DNA of 47,673 nt from an uncultured Clostridia bacterium (lineage in GTDB: Bacteria; Bacillota; Clostridia; TANB77; CAG-508): assembly GCA_949045875.1 (NCBI GenBank), contig CARPYP010000013.1, forward strand, positions 1-47,673. The letters are read 5' to 3'. The translations under genes were made by a program, and so were the position numbers. Positions within the stretch are counted from its first letter, which is position 1; each line of letters opens with the position of its first letter. The notes beneath the pieces were generated by a model. That model worked only from the letters and a program-made list of their open reading frames with translations, was not told the DNA's origin and did no database searches. This document shows positions 15,614 to 25,686 of this stretch, piece by piece.

Positions 15614-17659
15614 TTAAAGTTCAAATTGTGAATTATATAGTTCTGCATAAATTCCATTTTTTTCTATTAGCTCTTCATGGTTTCCTTGTTCTACTATGTT
15701 TCCATTTCCTATTACTAATATTAAGTCTGCATTTTTTATTGTTGATAGTCTATGTGCAATTATGAATGATGTTTTTCCTTCTGTTAGTTTATCCATTGCT
15801 TTTTGTACTAGCTCTTCTGTTCTGGTGTCTACATTTGAAGTTGCTTCGTCTAATATTAAGAATGGTGCATTTTGTATCATCCCTCTTGCAATTGTTAGTA
15901 ATTGCCTTTGTCCTGATGATACACTATCATCTTCTGATATTTTTGAGTCATATCCTTTTGGTAGTGTTTTTATAAAATGGTGTAACCCGACTGTTTTACA
16001 TACTTCTACTATTTGCTCATCACTTATATTTTCACTATTATATATTATGTTTTCTTTTATTGTTCCTTCAAATAACCATGTGTCTTGTAATACCATTGTA
16101 AATAAGTCATGTATGTTTTCTCTTGTTAATTCTGTAGTTGGTACTCCATCTATCTTTATATTTCCTGAGTCAATATCATAGAATTTCATTAATAAGTTTA
16201 CTAGGGTCGTTTTTCCTGCTCCTGTTGGTCCTACTATTGCTATTTTTTGTCCTGGTTCTGCAACTGCACTAAATCCTTGTATTGTTGGTTTGTCATTATT
16301 GTCATATTGGAATACAATGTTTTCAAATTCTATTTTTCCTTTTACTTCTTCTTTTTTTAGTGTTTTAGTTATCTCTTTTTGGTTTGACATTTCTTTTTCA
16401 TCTAAAAATTCAAATACTCTTTCACTTGCTGCTGCTGTTGATTGTAGTGATGTCATTGCTTGTGCAATTTGACTTAATGGATTTGTAAATAATCTTACAT
16501 ATGTTATGAATGCTACTATTACTCCAAATGATATTATATTGTTCATTGTAAGTATTGCACCCACTATACATACTGCTACATATCCAAAGTTTCCTATAAA
16601 TGCCATTATTGGATGCATTAATCCTGATAAAAATTGACTTTTTCTGTTTGCTTCATATACCTTTTTGTTGTATTCATCAAATTTTCTGTCCGCTTCTTTT
16701 CTACCATTATATACTTTTACAACATTTAATCCTGAATATATTTCTTCAATATGCCCATTTAAGTTTCCTAGTTCTTCTTGTCTTGATACGAAATATTTTT
16801 GTGATTTTCCTAAGATAAAGAACATTAGTATAAATCCTAATAAACTTGCTAAAATTGCTGTTATTGCCATTATCCAGTTTGTATAAAACATCATTATTAT
16901 TGTTCCTATAAATAGTGTTACACTGCTTACTAATGTTGCTAATGATTGATTCATTGATTGTGCTATTGTGTCTACATCGTTTGTAACTCTTGATAATATA
17001 TCTCCTGTTGAGTGTTTATCAAAATACCTAAGTGGTAAACTATTTATTTTTTTAGAAATTCTAGTTCTTAGTACTTTAGCAAATTTATTTGATACATCTG
17101 TCATACATATTGATTGTATGAATATAAATAATGCACTTGAAATATATATGCTTGCTAAGAATAATGTTATTTTCTTTATTTCTTCTGTATTCATAAATGG
17201 TTTTACTACATCTTGAATTGATTGTGGCATTTCATCTATTTTTTTATATAACTGTTCTACTGTGGCTTGTTCACCAATATTACTCATTATGTTTAAAAAT
17301 TCCATTTGGTCTTCTACTGATATTTTTGTACCATCTATTTCAATTTCTTCTACTCTTCCTTTTTCAAAGTTTGTAATTACTTGTTGTCCAAGTGTTTCTA
17401 AGTTATCACTATTTACTACCAATCCCTTAGATATTTCGTCTGTTAGTTTTGATAATCTATTTGGTGCACTTATTGAGAGTATTGCACCTAATGTTGCTAA
17501 TAAAAGTGCTATTATAATTAGTATTCTAAATTTATTTAATTCGTTAAATAGCCTTTTCATTGCTACTTTAAAGTCTTTTGCTTTTTCTGCTGGTGCACCT
17601 CCCATTCCTGGTTCCATTGGTCCTCTTCTTCTAGGAGTATCTTTAAATTCATTAGCCAT
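15614..17659 (-). CDS. ABC exporter half-transporter with the consensus ATP site
   Basis: A 681-residue fused membrane-ATPase protein. It has one helix near residues 44-65, then an outside insertion to about 165 unusual for simple exporters, then the remaining helices. The nucleotide-binding domain starts near 440: Walker A GPTGAGKTT, signature VSSGQRQ, Walker B FLILDEATSNVD with catalytic Glu, and switch His in IIAHRLSTI. It pairs with the gene at 17652-19415, which it overlaps by 8 bp, to form a heterodimeric drug, lipid or peptide exporter. The substrate is unknown. Confidence 0.9.
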   Translation of the reverse strand: MANEFKDTPRRRGPMEPGMGGAPAEKAKDFKVAMKRLFNELNKFRILIIIALLLATLGAILSISAPNRLSKLTDEISKGLVVNSDNLETLGQQVITNFEKGRVEEIEIDGTKISVEDQMEFLNIMSNIGEQATVEQLYKKIDEMPQSIQDVVKPFMNTEEIKKITLFLASIYISSALFIFIQSICMTDVSNKFAKVLRTRISKKINSLPLRYFDKHSTGDILSRVTNDVDTIAQSMNQSLATLVSSVTLFIGTIIMMFYTNWIMAITAILASLLGFILMFFILGKSQKYFVSRQEELGNLNGHIEEIYSGLNVVKVYNGRKEADRKFDEYNKKVYEANRKSQFLSGLMHPIMAFIGNFGYVAVCIVGAILTMNNIISFGVIVAFITYVRLFTNPLSQIAQAMTSLQSTAAASERVFEFLDEKEMSNQKEITKTLKKEEVKGKIEFENIVFQYDNNDKPTIQGFSAVAEPGQKIAIVGPTGAGKTTLVNLLMKFYDIDSGNIKIDGVPTTELTRENIHDLFTMVLQDTWLFEGTIKENIIYNSENISDEQIVEVCKTVGLHHFIKTLPKGYDSKISEDDSVSSGQRQLLTIARGMIQNAPFLILDEATSNVDTRTEELVQKAMDKLTEGKTSFIIAHRLSTIKNADLILVIGNGNIVEQGNHEELIEKNGIYAELYNSQFEL

Positions 17660-19415
17660 TGTCTAATTCCTCCTTTGATAATTGTGATAATGCTATTTGC
17701 TTATATACTTCACAGTTTTGTAACAATTCTTTATGTGTTCCTTGCCCTACTATTTCTCCATCATCTAAAACTATTATTTTATTTGCATTCATAATTGTAC
17801 CAATTCTTTGTGCTACAATTAATGTTGTTGCATCTTCTGTATATTTTTTTAGCTCTTTTCTTAGAATACTGTCTGTTTTATAATCTAGCGCTGAAAAACT
17901 ATCATCAAATATATATATTTCTGGATTTCTTGCAATAGCCCTTGCTATTGATATTCTTTGCTTTTGCCCTCCTGATACATTGGTTCCACCTTGTGACATT
18001 TGTGTTTCATATCCGTTTTCCATTTTTTCTATGAATTCTTTTCCTTGTGCAACTTCAATTGCTTTTTTTATTTGTTCTTCTGTGACTTCCTCTTTTCCAT
18101 TTTCTCCATATGCTACATTGTTTTTTACAGTTTCATTAAATATGACTGCTTTTTGTGATACATATCCTAATTTATTATGTAAAAATTCTTGTTTATAGTC
18201 TTTTACATCTATCCCATCTATTAAAACTTTTCCTTCTGTTGCATCATAAAATCTTGGTACTAAATTTATTAAGGTTGATTTTCCACTACCTGTAGAGCCT
18301 ATAAATGCTACTGTTTCTCCTTTGTTTGCTTTAAATGATATGTTTTTTAATAGATATTCATCTGCGTCTGGATATTTGAATGATACATTTTTAAATTCTA
18401 CTGTGCCTCGCTCATCACTTATGTCTTTATCAATTTCCCCATCTTTTATTGTTATTTCTGTATCTAACACTTCATTAATACGTTCTGCTGAAACTTCTGC
18501 ACGTGGTAACATCATAAATATCATTGCTAACATTAGGAATGATATTATTATTTGCATTGCATATGAACTGAATACTACCATGTCTCCAAATAATGCTATT
18601 TTGTCTGCCATTAATGCATCTTTTATTAAAGATGCTCCTACAAAATATATTGCAAGTGTTAAAAAATACATTACTAAATACATTACTGGTGAAAGTACTG
18701 AGAATGCTTTTTGATTAAATAATTGCATGTTTGTTAGTTTGTCGTTTACATCTTCAAATTTATTTTCTTGGTATTCTTCTGCATTAAATGCCCTTACTAC
18801 ACGAATTCCTGTTAAGTTCTCACGTGTTACTCCATTTATTTTGTCTATTAATTTTTGAACCTTTTTGAATCTTGGCATTACTATTACCATAAGTATTGCT
18901 ATTACTCCTAATAAGATACATATACCTACTGCTGTAATTGCACTCCATTGCCAACTTTTGTTTAGTATTTTGGTTATTGCCCAGATTGCTGTAATTGGTG
19001 CTTTTATCATAAGTTGCATTCCCATTGCTACTAACATTTGTATTTGAGTAATGTCATTTGTAGTTCTTGTTATTAGACTACTTGTTGAGAAGCTTTTTAC
19101 CTCATGCATTGCTAAATTTCCAACTTTATCAAATATCTTTTTTCTGACTGTCATTGAAAAAGTTGCAGATATATTTGAAGCTAGAAATCCTACTATTACA
19201 GCTGAAATTAAACTTCCTAGGGCACATGAAAGCATGTATGCTCCGTTTTTTATAATCTCTGACATCTCACTTCCTTCTGTTTGTACTAATACTGTAATTT
19301 CAGACATATAATCAGGCATTTTTAAGTCTAGCCATACCTGTGCAATAATTAGAATTAAACTTATTATTGCTAAAATAATTTCTTTTTTTCCTAAGTTTCT
19401 TAGTAATTTTAACAT
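17652..19415 (-). CDS. ABC exporter half-transporter with a degenerate ATP site
   Basis: A 587-residue partner of the downstream exporter gene. Six membrane helices occupy the first 320 residues. The nucleotide-binding domain has Walker A GSTGSGKST and signature NVSGGQKQR. Walker B is IYIFDDSFSALD, with Asp in place of the catalytic Glu, and the switch His is Gln (LIVAQRIGTI). These two changes are the mark of the non-catalytic site in heterodimeric exporters such as BmrCD or TM287/288. The two genes overlap, which fits equal expression. Confidence 0.9.
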   Translation of the reverse strand: MLKLLRNLGKKEIILAIISLILIIAQVWLDLKMPDYMSEITVLVQTEGSEMSEIIKNGAYMLSCALGSLISAVIVGFLASNISATFSMTVRKKIFDKVGNLAMHEVKSFSTSSLITRTTNDITQIQMLVAMGMQLMIKAPITAIWAITKILNKSWQWSAITAVGICILLGVIAILMVIVMPRFKKVQKLIDKINGVTRENLTGIRVVRAFNAEEYQENKFEDVNDKLTNMQLFNQKAFSVLSPVMYLVMYFLTLAIYFVGASLIKDALMADKIALFGDMVVFSSYAMQIIISFLMLAMIFMMLPRAEVSAERINEVLDTEITIKDGEIDKDISDERGTVEFKNVSFKYPDADEYLLKNISFKANKGETVAFIGSTGSGKSTLINLVPRFYDATEGKVLIDGIDVKDYKQEFLHNKLGYVSQKAVIFNETVKNNVAYGENGKEEVTEEQIKKAIEVAQGKEFIEKMENGYETQMSQGGTNVSGGQKQRISIARAIARNPEIYIFDDSFSALDYKTDSILRKELKKYTEDATTLIVAQRIGTIMNANKIIVLDDGEIVGQGTHKELLQNCEVYKQIALSQLSKEELDNG

Positions 19416-19561
19416 TTTCTCTTTCCTTTCTCATAAATGATATTATTAGATTATATAGTATATTTTTAGCACTGTCAATTTGTGATTGCTAAATTCACAA
19501 ATATTTCACATTTTATCTGATTTATATTTTATAATTATCTCTATATAAATAGACTGTCTTC

Positions 19562-19613
19562 TTAAATTAAGAAAGCAGCCATACACATTGTTATGACTAC
19601 TTTCTTAATTTAA
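19562..19613. terminator. Large hairpin upstream of the ABC operon
   Basis: TTAAATTAAGAAAG / CTTTCTTAATTTAA, a perfect 14-bp stem with a 24-nt loop, between the small gene at 19640 and the ABC pair. Probably a terminator for the small gene. There is no clear T run, so the call is moderate. Confidence 0.5.
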
Positions 19614-19639
19614 TTGTCTGTTATTGTTCTTAAAGATTT

Positions 19640-19936
19640 TTAAACTTTTTTATAGAACACATAACATGGGCGTTGCCCATTACTCATGAACTCACTACCA
19701 ATATTTACATAAAATTTGGTTAAAAATGTGAAGCTTTCATCGACCTCATCTCCTAGCCAAAAGAATTCAAAAGTATACTTCTCTTGTTCCTCAGATAATG
19801 TTGTGTCGCACAAAATCTCCAACATAAGCTCTTCGGCAATTAGTTCTCCGCCAAAAATTGTACAGCCTTTTGGCAGTTCAACTTCCATACGTTTTAGAGA
19901 GCTTACTCTTATGGCAATACTAACTAGCTTACTCAT
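19640..19936 (-). CDS. Hypothetical protein, 98 residues
   Basis: A soluble, mixed alpha-beta protein with no signal peptide or membrane helix and no motif that I recognise. AGGAGG lies 8 bp before the ATG, so it is probably expressed. It has an acidic central part (ELIAEELMLEILCDTTLSEEQEKYTFEFFWLGDEVDES, written here only by composition: many Glu and aromatic residues) and a C-terminus with basic and Tyr residues. It stands alone between the ABC operon and mntP. Confidence 0.6.
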   Translation of the reverse strand: MSKLVSIAIRVSSLKRMEVELPKGCTIFGGELIAEELMLEILCDTTLSEEQEKYTFEFFWLGDEVDESFTFLTKFYVNIGSEFMSNGQRPCYVFYKKV

Positions 19937-20111
19937 GCATATATCCTCCTATTTTCATAAAATTATATAATAAACGGAGGACGTTCCCTCCGAATATTAT
20001 CTACCCAAAGGGAATTCAACATATTTTATGATTTTATTGTACCAAATTTCTAATGAAAATTCAAGATGCATCTCTAACGACCAGACATAGATGTGTTTTT
20101 TCTTTATTATT

Positions 20112-20672
20112 TTATATTATTCCTAAATGTTCCATTAGAACTTTTATACCTATTAGGATTAATATTAACCCTCCTACAAATTCTGATTTTCTTTTATATT
20201 TTTCTCCGAATTTGTTTCCAATTTTGACCCCTATAACTGATAATATGAATGTTATTATACCTATGGCTAAGACTACTGATATTACGTTTATTTCAAAAAA
20301 GGCAAATGTTATTCCTACAGCTAATGCGTCTATACTTGTTGCTATTGCTAGTATCAGCATTGTTTTCATATCTACATTATCGTTTGCTTCTGTATTTTCT
20401 TTTTCAAAGGATTCCTTTATCATATTTGCACCTATGAATACAAGTAGTCCTAATATTATCCAGTGATCTATGCTTGTTACTAAGCTTTCAAATCTTTCTC
20501 CTAGATAATACCCTATAATTGGCATTACTGCTTGAAATATTCCAAAATATAGTCCTATTATTATTGCTTTTTTCCAGTTCATTTTTTTCATTGCTAATCC
20601 TTTACATACTGATACTGCAAAGGCATCCATTGCAAGACCTATACTAATTAATAAAATTTCTAATATACTCAT
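20112..20672 (-). CDS. mntP: Manganese efflux pump MntP
   Basis: A 186-residue membrane protein with six helices. The family repeats are SIGLAMDAFAVSVCKGLAMKK in the first half and AIATSIDALAVGITFAFFE in the second; the Asp residues in both are the metal-binding ones. It exports Mn2+. In many bacteria it is controlled by the yybP-ykoY manganese riboswitch. The leader here contains structure (see 20745-20850) but I could not match it to that motif. Confidence 0.93.
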   Translation of the reverse strand: MSILEILLISIGLAMDAFAVSVCKGLAMKKMNWKKAIIIGLYFGIFQAVMPIIGYYLGERFESLVTSIDHWIILGLLVFIGANMIKESFEKENTEANDNVDMKTMLILAIATSIDALAVGITFAFFEINVISVVLAIGIITFILSVIGVKIGNKFGEKYKRKSEFVGGLILILIGIKVLMEHLGII

Positions 20673-20744
20673 TTTTACCTCATCTCATTTTTATCTTGTT
20701 ACTACTATATATTTATTCTTTTTTGCTTACTATAATTACATTAT

Positions 20745-20850
20745 TTCAATAAAAGTGGCTTCATTACACAAACTATCTTCCCAAAAGTTCTCATACCTCG
20801 CCACCCCCCTACCATTTTGAACATTTTTTACATCCCCGATGTGTGTTTAT
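20745..20850 (-). promoter_or_regulatory. Structured leader upstream of mntP
   Basis: On the minus strand a CACACA...TTTGTGT pairing encloses CATC-GGG-GATG and a GTTC...GAAC pairing around a G-rich segment (GGTAGGGGGGTGGCGAGG). An alternative stem, GTGGC...GCCAC followed by TTTTATT, resembles a terminator. Mutually exclusive stems ahead of an ion-transport gene suggest a riboswitch or attenuator. It does not obviously match the known Mn2+ riboswitch core, so its identity is open. Confidence 0.35.
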
Positions 20851-20860
20851 TTTAATAAAT

Positions 20861-20879
20861 GGACGCCCAAAGGGCGCCC
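20861..20879. repeat. Dispersed palindrome between mntP and the 20899 gene
   Basis: GGACGCCC-AAA-GGGCGCCC is a GTAGGGGC-family member (the minus strand reads TGTAGGGCGCCC...). It lies directly after the stop of the upstream gene and may terminate it. Confidence 0.65.
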
Positions 20880-20898
20880 TACAATGACTATATATCTC

Positions 20899-21246
20899 TC
20901 AGTTATTTAATAATTCATCTAATTCTCCATTTTCAAAATAGATTGTGTCTTCATATTTTTCTACATCTCTTACTGGTAAAAATATAGATAGTTTTACTGC
21001 TCTATGACCACATTTAGTACACCAATAACTAATAGCTCCACATGCATATGTAGCAGTTGGTATGTCTGCTTTTTTCTCTACTTTAATTAAATTTTTTCTA
21101 TAATAATTTGCGTCTTTGTGTGATATGTAATGTCCTACTGTCATTGGTAACATATATAGTTTTCGCCCTGTTTCACTCATCTGGCTTTGGCATTTACTAC
21201 ACCAGTCATCATGAAAAACAGAACACATTTTTCTTAATAATCCCAT
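20899..21246 (-). CDS. Hypothetical protein with two CxxC knuckles
   Basis: A 115-residue protein. Two Cys pairs, WCSKCQ near residue 16 and WCTKCGHRA near residue 77, could bind one zinc ion. The rest is basic and has no membrane helix. It begins 2 bp after the gene at 21249 ends, so it belongs to a three-gene group with two membrane proteins. I do not recognise the family. A ribbon that binds nucleic acid or a partner protein is one possibility. Confidence 0.65.
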   Translation of the reverse strand: MGLLRKMCSVFHDDWCSKCQSQMSETGRKLYMLPMTVGHYISHKDANYYRKNLIKVEKKADIPTATYACGAISYWCTKCGHRAVKLSIFLPVRDVEKYEDTIYFENGELDELLNN

Positions 21247-21248
21247 AA

Positions 21249-21833
21249 TTATTTAGAATTACTCCTTGCTTTTTCTATAACTTCAACCATCATATCTGCT
21301 TTAGAAATTCCAGTAAGAATATATTCACTATCCATACGCCAACGTTGATTAGAAGTAAATGTGTTTACTCTTATTTTTACATCATCTATATTGAAGAGGA
21401 AACTAACTCTACTACTTCCTTCCATAAATCCTGCTCCGCCTTTTCCATCATCTACCCAAGTTTTTGTGATACGATTTGCTGGCAATATATATTTTTTAAA
21501 TGGGTTCCAATAGAATATTATTGCGATTTTACCATTTTCTGTGTCTACTACAACTGTACTACCATCAGCATAAAATGTTTGACTACGGTTAAATCCACTT
21601 TGTTCTAGTTCTGCTTCCATTTTTTTCTGTTTTTGCTTAAAAAGTATTTTTCCACCAAATATCCACCATACTATAGATATGATAGTTGGTCCCATAATTA
21701 AAATTACTGCCATGTTTCCTTTTGGAAAGAATAGTGCACTAATTATATAGCATATAGCACATACTGCAATTGGTATAAATATGTAAGTAAAAATATATAG
21801 TGCATCAATTTTTTTAATTTGTTCTTTTTCCAT
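21249..21833 (-). CDS. Hypothetical membrane protein, 194 residues
   Basis: Two membrane helices near the N-terminus (LYIFTYIFIPIAVCAICYII and VILIMGPTIISIVWWIFGG), then a basic linker and a beta-rich cytoplasmic domain (residues about 85-190). The domain contains short strands around VVVDTENGKIAIIFYWNPF and is reminiscent of bacterial PH-like domains, but I would not name it. It is the middle gene of the 20899-22523 group. Confidence 0.6.
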   Translation of the reverse strand: MEKEQIKKIDALYIFTYIFIPIAVCAICYIISALFFPKGNMAVILIMGPTIISIVWWIFGGKILFKQKQKKMEAELEQSGFNRSQTFYADGSTVVVDTENGKIAIIFYWNPFKKYILPANRITKTWVDDGKGGAGFMEGSSRVSFLFNIDDVKIRVNTFTSNQRWRMDSEYILTGISKADMMVEVIEKARSNSK

Positions 21834-21857
21834 TTTTATTACTCCTTTTATTTTTAT

Positions 21858-22523
21858 TTAATCCCACTCACTTTTTTTCTTTTCCTTAGGTGGGAAAAAG
21901 TAAGGAAATATCCCTATTTTTGAACCAATAGCATGGAAAATAGGAAATGCAATTAATACAGTTACTATTTGTATTATTATGGTTGGTGCTTCGGTGTAAT
22001 CTTCTTGACTAACTTTTCCACCTTCTCCTAACATGTCTATATAAAAGTCTGTTCTACTTAATTTTTCTTTATATTCAATTTGATTTATGAAATATTCATC
22101 TTTTGATAAGTCTTCATATACTATTTTTCCAACTGGTAATATTGAATCACCATCATATATAGTTTCTCCTGTTTTTTGTACTGAATCGTTGTTAATGATA
22201 GCAGCTATTTTTTCTCCAGATGGTAATGTTAAAGCTTGCATATAATACTTTCCATGATATCCTGAACCACGATTACGGTACTCAATTCCTGGAGATATTA
22301 CTGTAAATGTATCATGTGATAATAATTCTTCTATGTTTTGAGCTCTATGTACATTTTCGTCAGCTATTCCACCAATAGCACCATTTTCTACTGTATGCTC
22401 TTCTACATATTTTTCATATTGCTTTGGTATTATCTTTTCTGCTATCTTAACTGGAATAAAGCTTAGTAAAACGCTTAATGCTAAACATAACCAAATGTCG
22501 AATCTAAGACTATGATATCTCAT
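21858..22523 (-). CDS. Hypothetical membrane protein, 221 residues
   Basis: One membrane helix at each end (LCLALSVLLSFIPVKIAEKI and IIIQIVTVLIAFPIFHAIG) with an outside domain of about 150 residues between, rich in Gly and charged residues. The C-terminal tail is Lys-rich and cytoplasmic. It is the first gene of a three-gene group with 24-bp and 2-bp spacings. No family is recognised. The layout suggests a membrane sensor or quality-control unit, which is inference only. Confidence 0.6.
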   Translation of the reverse strand: MRYHSLRFDIWLCLALSVLLSFIPVKIAEKIIPKQYEKYVEEHTVENGAIGGIADENVHRAQNIEELLSHDTFTVISPGIEYRNRGSGYHGKYYMQALTLPSGEKIAAIINNDSVQKTGETIYDGDSILPVGKIVYEDLSKDEYFINQIEYKEKLSRTDFYIDMLGEGGKVSQEDYTEAPTIIIQIVTVLIAFPIFHAIGSKIGIFPYFFPPKEKKKSEWD

Positions 22524-22652
22524 ACTGTTTTCACCTCATATATAGTATTTGCAGACTGTAACTAAAAGACTGTATTTCATTTTTGTTAGTCACACCCCCA
22601 CAGTTTTTTTATTATATCAAATAGACACAGTTTTGTAAATATGATTTTTCTT

Positions 22653-22802
22653 TTATAATATTTTTCGTAATATAAAGTTATTATTTTTTTCCTTTTTATT
22701 AAGAGGTACTACTTTTAGAGTATATCCCATTGGACGTAATAATTTCATAAGTGTAGTATATTGTGGGGTTCTTACAAAATTTTCAATACTTTTTTCTTTC
22801 CT
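22653..22802 (-). pseudogene. C-terminal remnant of an XRE-type antitoxin
   Basis: A 49-codon open frame on the minus strand with no start codon. It encodes a peptide like the end of HigA/XRE-type antitoxins: RTPQYTTLMKLLRPMGYTL then KVVPL. The upstream side is blocked by an in-frame stop and the palindrome at 22816-22835, so only the tail of the gene survives. It lies in a 690-bp stretch (22524-23213) that otherwise holds only AT-rich sequence. Confidence 0.45.
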
Positions 22803-22815
22803 AGTATATTAAAAA

Positions 22816-22835
22816 GGACACGCTTCAACGTGCCC
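22816..22835. repeat. Dispersed palindrome beside the antitoxin remnant
   Basis: GGACACG-CTTCAA-CGTGCCC, a GGACAC-arm member of the dispersed family. It lies 13 bp from the broken end of the remnant. Confidence 0.6.
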
Positions 22836-23213
22836 ATGATTATCTTTTGTTATTTTTCTATTTATCTTTTGTTTATTTTTTTCTTTAGTACAATTTATCT
22901 TATGTATTTTTCTTATATTCATTAGTATATCTATATTGATTATCTTATGAGTATAAGTAATACTTGATTGTCTTACTATATTTTACATTTTTATTTTTTA
23001 TTGTCAATATCTATTTTTTTAATATAGTAGTCTATTTGTAAATTTTTCTCTTCTTCTTCTTTAATTTTCTATGTTTTATTTTACTATTTTTATATTATTA
23101 CATTTTTGTTACAGTTTTGTTGTATTTTTGTAATATTCTTTTTAAAACTTACAGTAGCGCTACTTTAAGTGATTTAATGCTTGAATCATTTTTAAGTATA
23201 ATGTTATTTTTCT

Positions 23214-25608
23214 CTATAAATGTGTTTTTATTTCTACGTTTCCTCTATTGTTTACAATTACACTAATCTCACCGCTTTCATCTGTTCTATATATTTTTGC
23301 TCCGAAAATTTTTTATTCTCTTTATAACTTCATCGTTTGGATGTCCAAACTTATTGTTTTTTCCTACTCCTATTAGTGCAATTTCTGGCTTTACCGCTTC
23401 TGTAAATTCCTCTGTGGTTGATGTTTTTGACCCATGATGTGCTACTTTTAATATGGTACATTTTAGTTCTTTTTTCGCAATTTTTACTATTCTTTGTTCT
23501 GCTTTGCTTTCTATATCTCCTGTGAATAACATGGTAAATTTATTGTATTTTAATTTTGCTACTATTGAGTTACTGTTTATGTCATCAAAATACAATTTAC
23601 TTTCTGGATAAAGTATCTTAATTTCTACATAGTTATCCACTTTTATTACATCTCCTCTTTTTACTACTATAACATTTATTTTTTTCTTTATTACTGTTTC
23701 CATTATTTTTTCAAAATTTGATACTTTTTCTGCTTGTTTTGATATTATTATATTTTTTACTTTTATTGAATTTAATATTGCTAGCAAACCTTGACAATGG
23801 TCTGCGTCAAAGTGTGATATCATGATATAGTCTATTTTTCTTACTCCTCTATCTAATAAATATGGAAGTAGAGTGTTTTCTCCTATATCAAATTTCCCAG
23901 AGGAGTTCATTGTTCCACCTCCATCTATTAATACTTTTTTGTTGTTTGGAGTTATAATTAGACTAGAGTCTCCTTGTCCTACATCTATAAAATATATTTT
24001 CAAGTTTTTTGATATGTTTATTTTGTTATTGAAGATTAAAGTTATTATTAATATGAGAGGTAAGATGCGAGAAATGAGATATGAGGAGCGAGAAGCTATA
24101 GAGAAAAAATTTTTCATCGTGGAGGCATTGCCCCAATGGACATGACGCCACTGCGCCTCGAAAATTATTATATAATACAGTAAAATAGATAATATATGTG
24201 GTGTTGTTACATATATTTTTGATAATGGTATGTTTCCAAAAATATTGGCTATTAGAATTAAAATTTTTAATGCTATATTCACAAATCCTGCTATAAATCC
24301 TGATATTTCTAATGATATTAATGATATAAATGCACATATAAATCCTAAAATGATTATTATTCCTATTATATAACTCACTATCATATTGGCAAATAAAAAT
24401 GTTAGTGATATTGTGTGAAAGTTTATTACCATTATGGGAATTATCATTGTTTGTGCTGATAAGATGACTGATATCATTTCTGATATTTTCTTATTTATCT
24501 TTATTTTTCTTAATAATTTACTATATGGTTTATTTAATGCTAAAATTCCAATTACTCCTCCATATGATAGTTGAAAACTTATACTGTTTATGCTATATGG
24601 ATTACATATTAAGATTATAAGCATTGATAGACAAACCGTGCTTATTGTGTCTTTTTTTCTATAGTAAAAGCTTGCTCCTAATGCAATAATTCCCATTATT
24701 CCTGCTCTTGTTACAGAAATTGAGTTTGTCGTTATTAACATAAAAAATATTATTCCTAATATTTTTAATATTACCTTTTTTCTATTGCTTATATTGATTT
24801 TGTCTAAAACGTATGAAATTCCTAATATGATGTATGTCATGTGTGCACCTGATACTACTAATATATGATATATTCCACTATTCCTAAAGTCTTCTTTTGT
24901 TTTTTCTTCTATGTTTTGATTATTTCCTAGTAATATCCCATTTAATATACCTGCTTCTTTTTCTTTGAATAGCTTTTTTATGTTTTTTTCGATCTTACTA
25001 TTTATTTTATGGGTAATTAGTTGTGTCTTTGGTAAATTTTCTTTTTTTAATATTTTTAGCCCATTTCCTGAGTATGTTATTGTTCCATAAATTTTTATTG
25101 TTTTTTGATATTCTGAATAGTCAAACCCTTTATAGTTTCTTTGTTTTTCTGGTGCATTATAATTACATTTGATTTTTATCTTGTTTCCATATTTTAGTTT
25201 TATATTTTGCTTTTTGGGAATGCTTAATGTAAGTTTTATGTTTCTATATTGGGTCTTTTCATTAATTTTTTCTATTTTTATTGTATAACTATTTTTGTAT
25301 TCTCCTTTTCTTTCGTTACTGATTATTGTTCCTGTGTATATTTGCTCTTCTGTGCTCATATTATAAAAATCTTGGTATTTACTGTTTTGATATGAGGTTA
25401 TATTGTTTGAAATTAGTATTGATATTACTAGTATTATTGTCGCTTTTATATTATTACGCTTATTTATGTCATGGTGCTCGGTTCCGTTTATTATTAATTC
25501 TATTACAATTAAAATGATAATAATGGGAGCTATACTTGTTTTTAAGTATAGCTCCCAAATTATTCCTATTATATATCCTATTAGTGCTGTTAATATTGGT
25601 CGTTTCAT
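23214..25608 (-). CDS. comEC: DNA uptake channel ComEC, frameshifted near the end
   Basis: The membrane channel for DNA uptake in natural competence. Several N-terminal helices, the competence domain (GVLLGNNQNIEEKTKEDFRN region, then ILVVSGAHMTYI), then a metallo-beta-lactamase domain from about residue 538: YFIDVGQGDSSLII, SHFDADHCQGL, HHGSKTST. The first frame ends after KNFRSKNI at 23287. A +1 shift at TTT-CGG gives KNFGAKIYRTDESGEIS and a normal end at 23214, 797 residues in all. Either a one-base indel or programmed frameshifting explains this. A GC-richer in-frame stretch (24060-24163) lies before the lactamase domain. Confidence 0.85.
23301..23315 (-). other. +1 frameshift site TTT-CGG in comEC
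   Basis: Minus-strand AAA AAT TTT CGG AGC. Shifting the Phe codon from TTT to TTC by one base gives Phe-Gly-Ala-Lys and reopens a family-like C-terminus. CGG is in frame in the unshifted reading. Confidence 0.6.
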
Positions 25609-25660
25609 TTTTTACCTTCTTATCTTTTTTGCCCCTTTTGCTATTTTATATTTCTGTTTT

Positions 25661-25686
25661 GCGGACGACCAATGGTGTCCCCTTAC
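25661..25686. repeat. Dispersed palindrome upstream of comEC
   Basis: Minus strand GTAAGGGGACACCATTGGTC then GTCCGC, a GTAGGGGC-family copy between the NlpC gene and comEC. Confidence 0.7.

Noticed and set aside
20673..20898. Assignment of the mntP leader as a yybP-ykoY riboswitch
   Set aside because: The conserved core of that riboswitch could not be found, so the region is only described as structured.
24026..24337. 103-codon open frame on the minus strand within comEC
   Set aside because: It is a shadow frame of comEC in another register; the comEC reading has the family motifs.
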